A stretch of DNA of 23,795 bases from the NCBI RefSeq assembly GCF_049276915.1, contig NZ_JBASXK010000154.1:1-23795 (forward strand). Reading direction: 5' to 3'. Origin of the DNA: Aestuariivita sp049276915 (lineage in GTDB: Bacteria; Pseudomonadota; Alphaproteobacteria; Rhodobacterales; Rhodobacteraceae). Position numbers and translations under genes: made by a program. Below are positions 21,424 through 23,795 of this stretch, one piece after another (the stretch's first letter is position 1; each line of letters begins with the position of its first letter). A model generated the notes under the pieces. That model was not told the DNA's origin and made no database searches. It saw nothing but the letters and a program-made list of their open reading frames with translations.

Positions 21424-22596
21424 ATGAAAGACGTTTTGATTGCAGGCGCATCCCGCACGCCGATGGGTGGGTTTCAGGGGGTTTTTGACGGCATGCCCGC
21501 CGCCGAGCTTGGTGGCATCGCCATCAGATCCGCGATGCAGGGCGCTGGCCTCACCACCGTGGACGAAGTGCTGATGGGCTGCGTTCTTCCTGCCGGTCAG
21601 GGTCAGGCTCCGGCGCGTCAGGCCGGATTTGCCGCGGGCCTTGGCGAAGAGGTGCCGGCCACCACGCTCAACAAGATGTGCGGCTCGGGCATGAAAGCGG
21701 CGATGATGGCCTTTGACCAGATCGCGCTGGGTCACGCCGACACGATGATCGCGGGCGGCATGGAAAGCATGACCAACGCCCCCTACATGCTGCCCAAGAT
21801 GCGCGGCGGGGCCCGTCTTGGCCATGCCGAGGTCAAGGACCACATGTTCCTCGACGGGCTTGAGGATGCCTATGACAAGGGCCGCCTCATGGGCACCTTT
21901 GCCGAAGACTGCGCCGAAGCCTTCCAGTTCACCCGCGAAGCGCAGGACGCCTATGCGCTGACCTCGCTTTCCAATGCGCTCGCGGCGCAGGAAAGCGGCG
22001 CGTTCGACGCTGAAATCACACCCGTTACCCTGTCCACGCGCAGCGGCGATGTGGTGATCCGCGCCGATGAACAACCCGCCTCGGCGCGCCCCGAAAAGAT
22101 CCCCCAGCTCAAACCGGCCTTCCGCAAGGACGGAACGGTGACAGCGGCGAACTCCTCTTCGATCTCCGACGGAGCCGCCGCGCTTGTGCTGGCCAGCGCC
22201 GAGGCCGCCAGCGCGCAGGGCCTCACCATCCGGGCCCGCATCCTGGGTCACGCCAGCCATGCTCAGGCCCCGGCGCTGTTCCCCACGGCACCTGTCCCGG
22301 CGGCGCGCAAACTGCTCGCCCGGCTGGGCTGGAGCACGGACGACGTCGATCTCTGGGAGGTCAACGAAGCCTTCGCAGTCGTGCCCATGGCATTCATGCA
22401 GGAAATGGGCCTGCCGCGCGACAAGGTGAACGTCAACGGCGGTGCCTGTGCGCTGGGTCATCCCATTGGCGCGTCCGGTGCACGCATCATGGTCACGCTG
22501 CTGAATGCGCTGGAAACCCGCGGCCTGAAACGCGGCATTGCGGCGATCTGCATTGGCGGCGGAGAAGGCACTGCCATCGCGATCGAACGCATCTGA
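21424..22596 (+). CDS. acetyl-CoA acetyltransferase (thiolase)
   Basis: This 390-residue thiolase condenses or cleaves acetoacetyl-CoA. All catalytic residues are visible: nucleophile Cys86 in LNKMCGSGMKA, Asn314 in WEVNEAFAVVPMAF, His346 in NGGACALGHPIGASGAR, and second Cys376 in CIGGGEGTA. GGMESMTNAPYMLP is a further signature. The ATG at 21424 follows GAGGAGGA; ten in-frame codons further upstream include this ribosome site and are rejected. The partner phaB or other beta-oxidation genes are not adjacent, so PHB synthesis cannot be distinguished from degradation. Glu instead of the more usual Met or Gln in the CIGGGxG loop is a small peculiarity. Confidence 0.95.
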   Translation: MKDVLIAGASRTPMGGFQGVFDGMPAAELGGIAIRSAMQGAGLTTVDEVLMGCVLPAGQGQAPARQAGFAAGLGEEVPATTLNKMCGSGMKAAMMAFDQIALGHADTMIAGGMESMTNAPYMLPKMRGGARLGHAEVKDHMFLDGLEDAYDKGRLMGTFAEDCAEAFQFTREAQDAYALTSLSNALAAQESGAFDAEITPVTLSTRSGDVVIRADEQPASARPEKIPQLKPAFRKDGTVTAANSSSISDGAAALVLASAEAASAQGLTIRARILGHASHAQAPALFPTAPVPAARKLLARLGWSTDDVDLWEVNEAFAVVPMAFMQEMGLPRDKVNVNGGACALGHPIGASGARIMVTLLNALETRGLKRGIAAICIGGGEGTAIAIERI

Positions 22597-22622
22597 CAGC
22601 CGCACAGGAAAGACACCACGCC

Positions 22623-23078
22623 ATGGCCGATTATGCGACCCTTGCCAGAACCATCGCTGCGCTGACCGAAGGCGAAAAGGATGCCGTGGCCCTCATGGCG
22701 ACGATCGCCTGCGAAGTGCACAGCGCCGATGACCGCTTCGACTGGACGGGGTTCTACCGCGTCTATACTCCGGGCGTGCTCAAGATCGGCCCCTATCAGG
22801 GCGGCCACGGCTGCCTGACGATTCCTTTTGACAAGGGTGTGTGCGGTGCAGCCGCCCGCACCGGTCAGGTCCAGCTGGTGGCCGATGTCGACGCTTTTCC
22901 GGGCCATATCGCCTGTGCGGCCTCCACGCGTTCGGAACTGGTGATCCCGGTGCGCAACGGGCGCGGCTCTCTGCTGGGCGTACTGGATATCGACAGCGAT
23001 CAGCCAGACGCCTTCACCCAGGAGGATGCAGACCAGCTGCAATCCATCCTGGACAAGGCCTTTGTCTTCGCCCGCTAA
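22623..23078 (+). CDS. msrC: free methionine-(R)-sulfoxide reductase (GAF domain)
   Basis: This 151-residue GAF-domain enzyme reduces free Met-R-sulfoxide. The three cysteines used by the family are present: Cys64 in GHGCLTIPF, Cys74 in GVCGAAARTGQ, and Cys98 in FPGHIACAAS. Their spacing (10 and 24) equals that of E. coli MsrC (84/94/118). SELVIPVRNGRGSLLGVLDIDS is the conserved GAF core. It starts 26 bp after the thiolase stop and is likely cotranscribed. Its TAA overlaps the stop codon of the opposing gene. Confidence 0.93.
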   Translation: MADYATLARTIAALTEGEKDAVALMATIACEVHSADDRFDWTGFYRVYTPGVLKIGPYQGGHGCLTIPFDKGVCGAAARTGQVQLVADVDAFPGHIACAASTRSELVIPVRNGRGSLLGVLDIDSDQPDAFTQEDADQLQSILDKAFVFAR

Positions 23079-23795
23079 AGCCCCAGCCGACGCTCGGTGC
23101 GCGGACCCACGATCCCGTCGACGCGCAAGCCGTTGGCGCGCTGGAACATGCGGATCGCGGCTTCGGTGCGCGGCCCATAGATGCCATCCTCCAGAACCGG
23201 CCAGCCCGCCGCCGTCAGCGCGCGCTGCACCGCCATCACATCACCACCATAGATCAAAGCTCCGGGTGTCACGCGCAGCAGACGCACCTCCACGCTGCTG
23301 TCCGGCGCGCCGGTGATCAGCGACCGGCTTGCGATCACCTGACCGTCGATGGCCGGCTCGGTGGTGTCCGGCACAGCCCGCAACGGCGTGTTGCGACTGA
23401 TCTGCATCGGTGCCGAAAAGTCTGTCGACCGGGGGGCGGCCTCAGGCTCGGCCTGCGCGACCGGCTGCGGCGTTCCGAACGGGGCGCAATCCTGCGCAGT
23501 CACCGGCCGTTCCGGGCCGGTGACGATGCTGGATCTGACACCACGCGTCCCCTCGAACACCCCCTCGATCCTAAAGCGCAGATCCTCCCGGCTCAGATAA
23601 TCCGACAAGGCCACCGGCAGGGTCTGGTTGGCGGATTTGCGCACCAGCACGTCATAATCGCGCGCCTGGATTTCCTTGCCGGCATAGCCGAACATGCAAT
23701 GGTTGATCACGATCTTGCCGGGATGCATGCCGTCCTCGTGCTCGGCGCGGCACACCACCAACTGGCCATCATAGCGATCCGATCTGGATTCCTTG
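23075..23795 (-). CDS. peptidoglycan-binding domain protein, C-terminal part (runs off right edge)
   Basis: The reading frame is open to the right edge, so the start is outside the window. The last about 65 residues form a PG_binding_1 domain: DVMAVQRALTAAGWPVLEDG, YGPRTEAAIRMFQRANGL, DGIVGPRTERRLGL. Ahead of it is a Pro/Ala/Glu-rich spacer (GTPQPVAQAEPEAAP), and before that a segment of about 100 residues that I do not recognise, with ten or so residues also readable upstream of 23761. Likely an envelope protein anchored on peptidoglycan; its stop overlaps that of msrC. Confidence 0.75.
   Translation of the reverse strand, partial: KESRSDRYDGQLVVCRAEHEDGMHPGKIVINHCMFGYAGKEIQARDYDVLVRKSANQTLPVALSDYLSREDLRFRIEGVFEGTRGVRSSIVTGPERPVTAQDCAPFGTPQPVAQAEPEAAPRSTDFSAPMQISRNTPLRAVPDTTEPAIDGQVIASRSLITGAPDSSVEVRLLRVTPGALIYGGDVMAVQRALTAAGWPVLEDGIYGPRTEAAIRMFQRANGLRVDGIVGPRTERRLGL

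Overview
The window looks like a chromosomal segment of an alphaproteobacterium of the Rhodobacteraceae/Roseobacteraceae. The evidence is a porin with a typical rhodobacterial signal sequence, a CenR-type response regulator with a SorX-like RNA in its 3' UTR, an RbaV/RbaW-type partner-switching pair, a G+C-rich rhodobacterial intergenic repeat, and dense G+C-rich coding on both strands.

Layout. Bases 1-630 differ from the rest: they are visibly poorer in G+C and hold the N-terminal part of a tyrosine recombinase running off the left edge. This block joins a porin gene that has lost its native start codon. A perfect 8-bp inverted repeat with a 9-bp spacer (631-655) sits at the join and looks like a recombinase core site. 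After the porin terminator come YggS (1767-2417), then the leftward pair ribA and an L,D-transpeptidase (2607-4210), and divergently cenR (4372-5058).

Bases 5059-5432 carry the most interesting structure: two tandem small-RNA units of the same architecture (5' hairpin with an 8-nt loop, identical 16-nt linker ACCTCCCTGTTGGACT, 8-bp terminator hairpin with a 5-nt loop and T tract). Their stems have entirely different sequences but stay paired. The first lies in the cenR 3' UTR and matches the published description of SorX. The second is a free-standing paralogue.

Bases 5433-9096 hold rightward housekeeping and stress genes: MECR-like reductase, exonuclease III, CnoX-like thioredoxin-TPR protein, LON-domain protein and Trm112-like protein. 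Then come a leftward UbiH/COQ6-family hydroxylase and a rightward run of amidase, class I/II aminotransferase, FtsK and LolA (10494-16686). After LolA are a leftward SLT-type lipoprotein and AEC permease, HspQ (rightward), a leftward gamma-glutamyltransferase family protein, the rbaV-rbaW pair (leftward), acetyl-CoA acetyltransferase and free-methionine-(R)-sulfoxide reductase (rightward), and a peptidoglycan-binding protein running off the right edge.

The genes cover envelope and division functions (FtsK, LolA, L,D-transpeptidase, SLT lipoprotein, porin), redox and protein-quality control (CnoX, MsrC, HspQ, SorX-like RNAs) and cofactor metabolism (RibA, YggS, UbiH-like). No tRNA, rRNA, CRISPR array or complete insertion sequence was seen.
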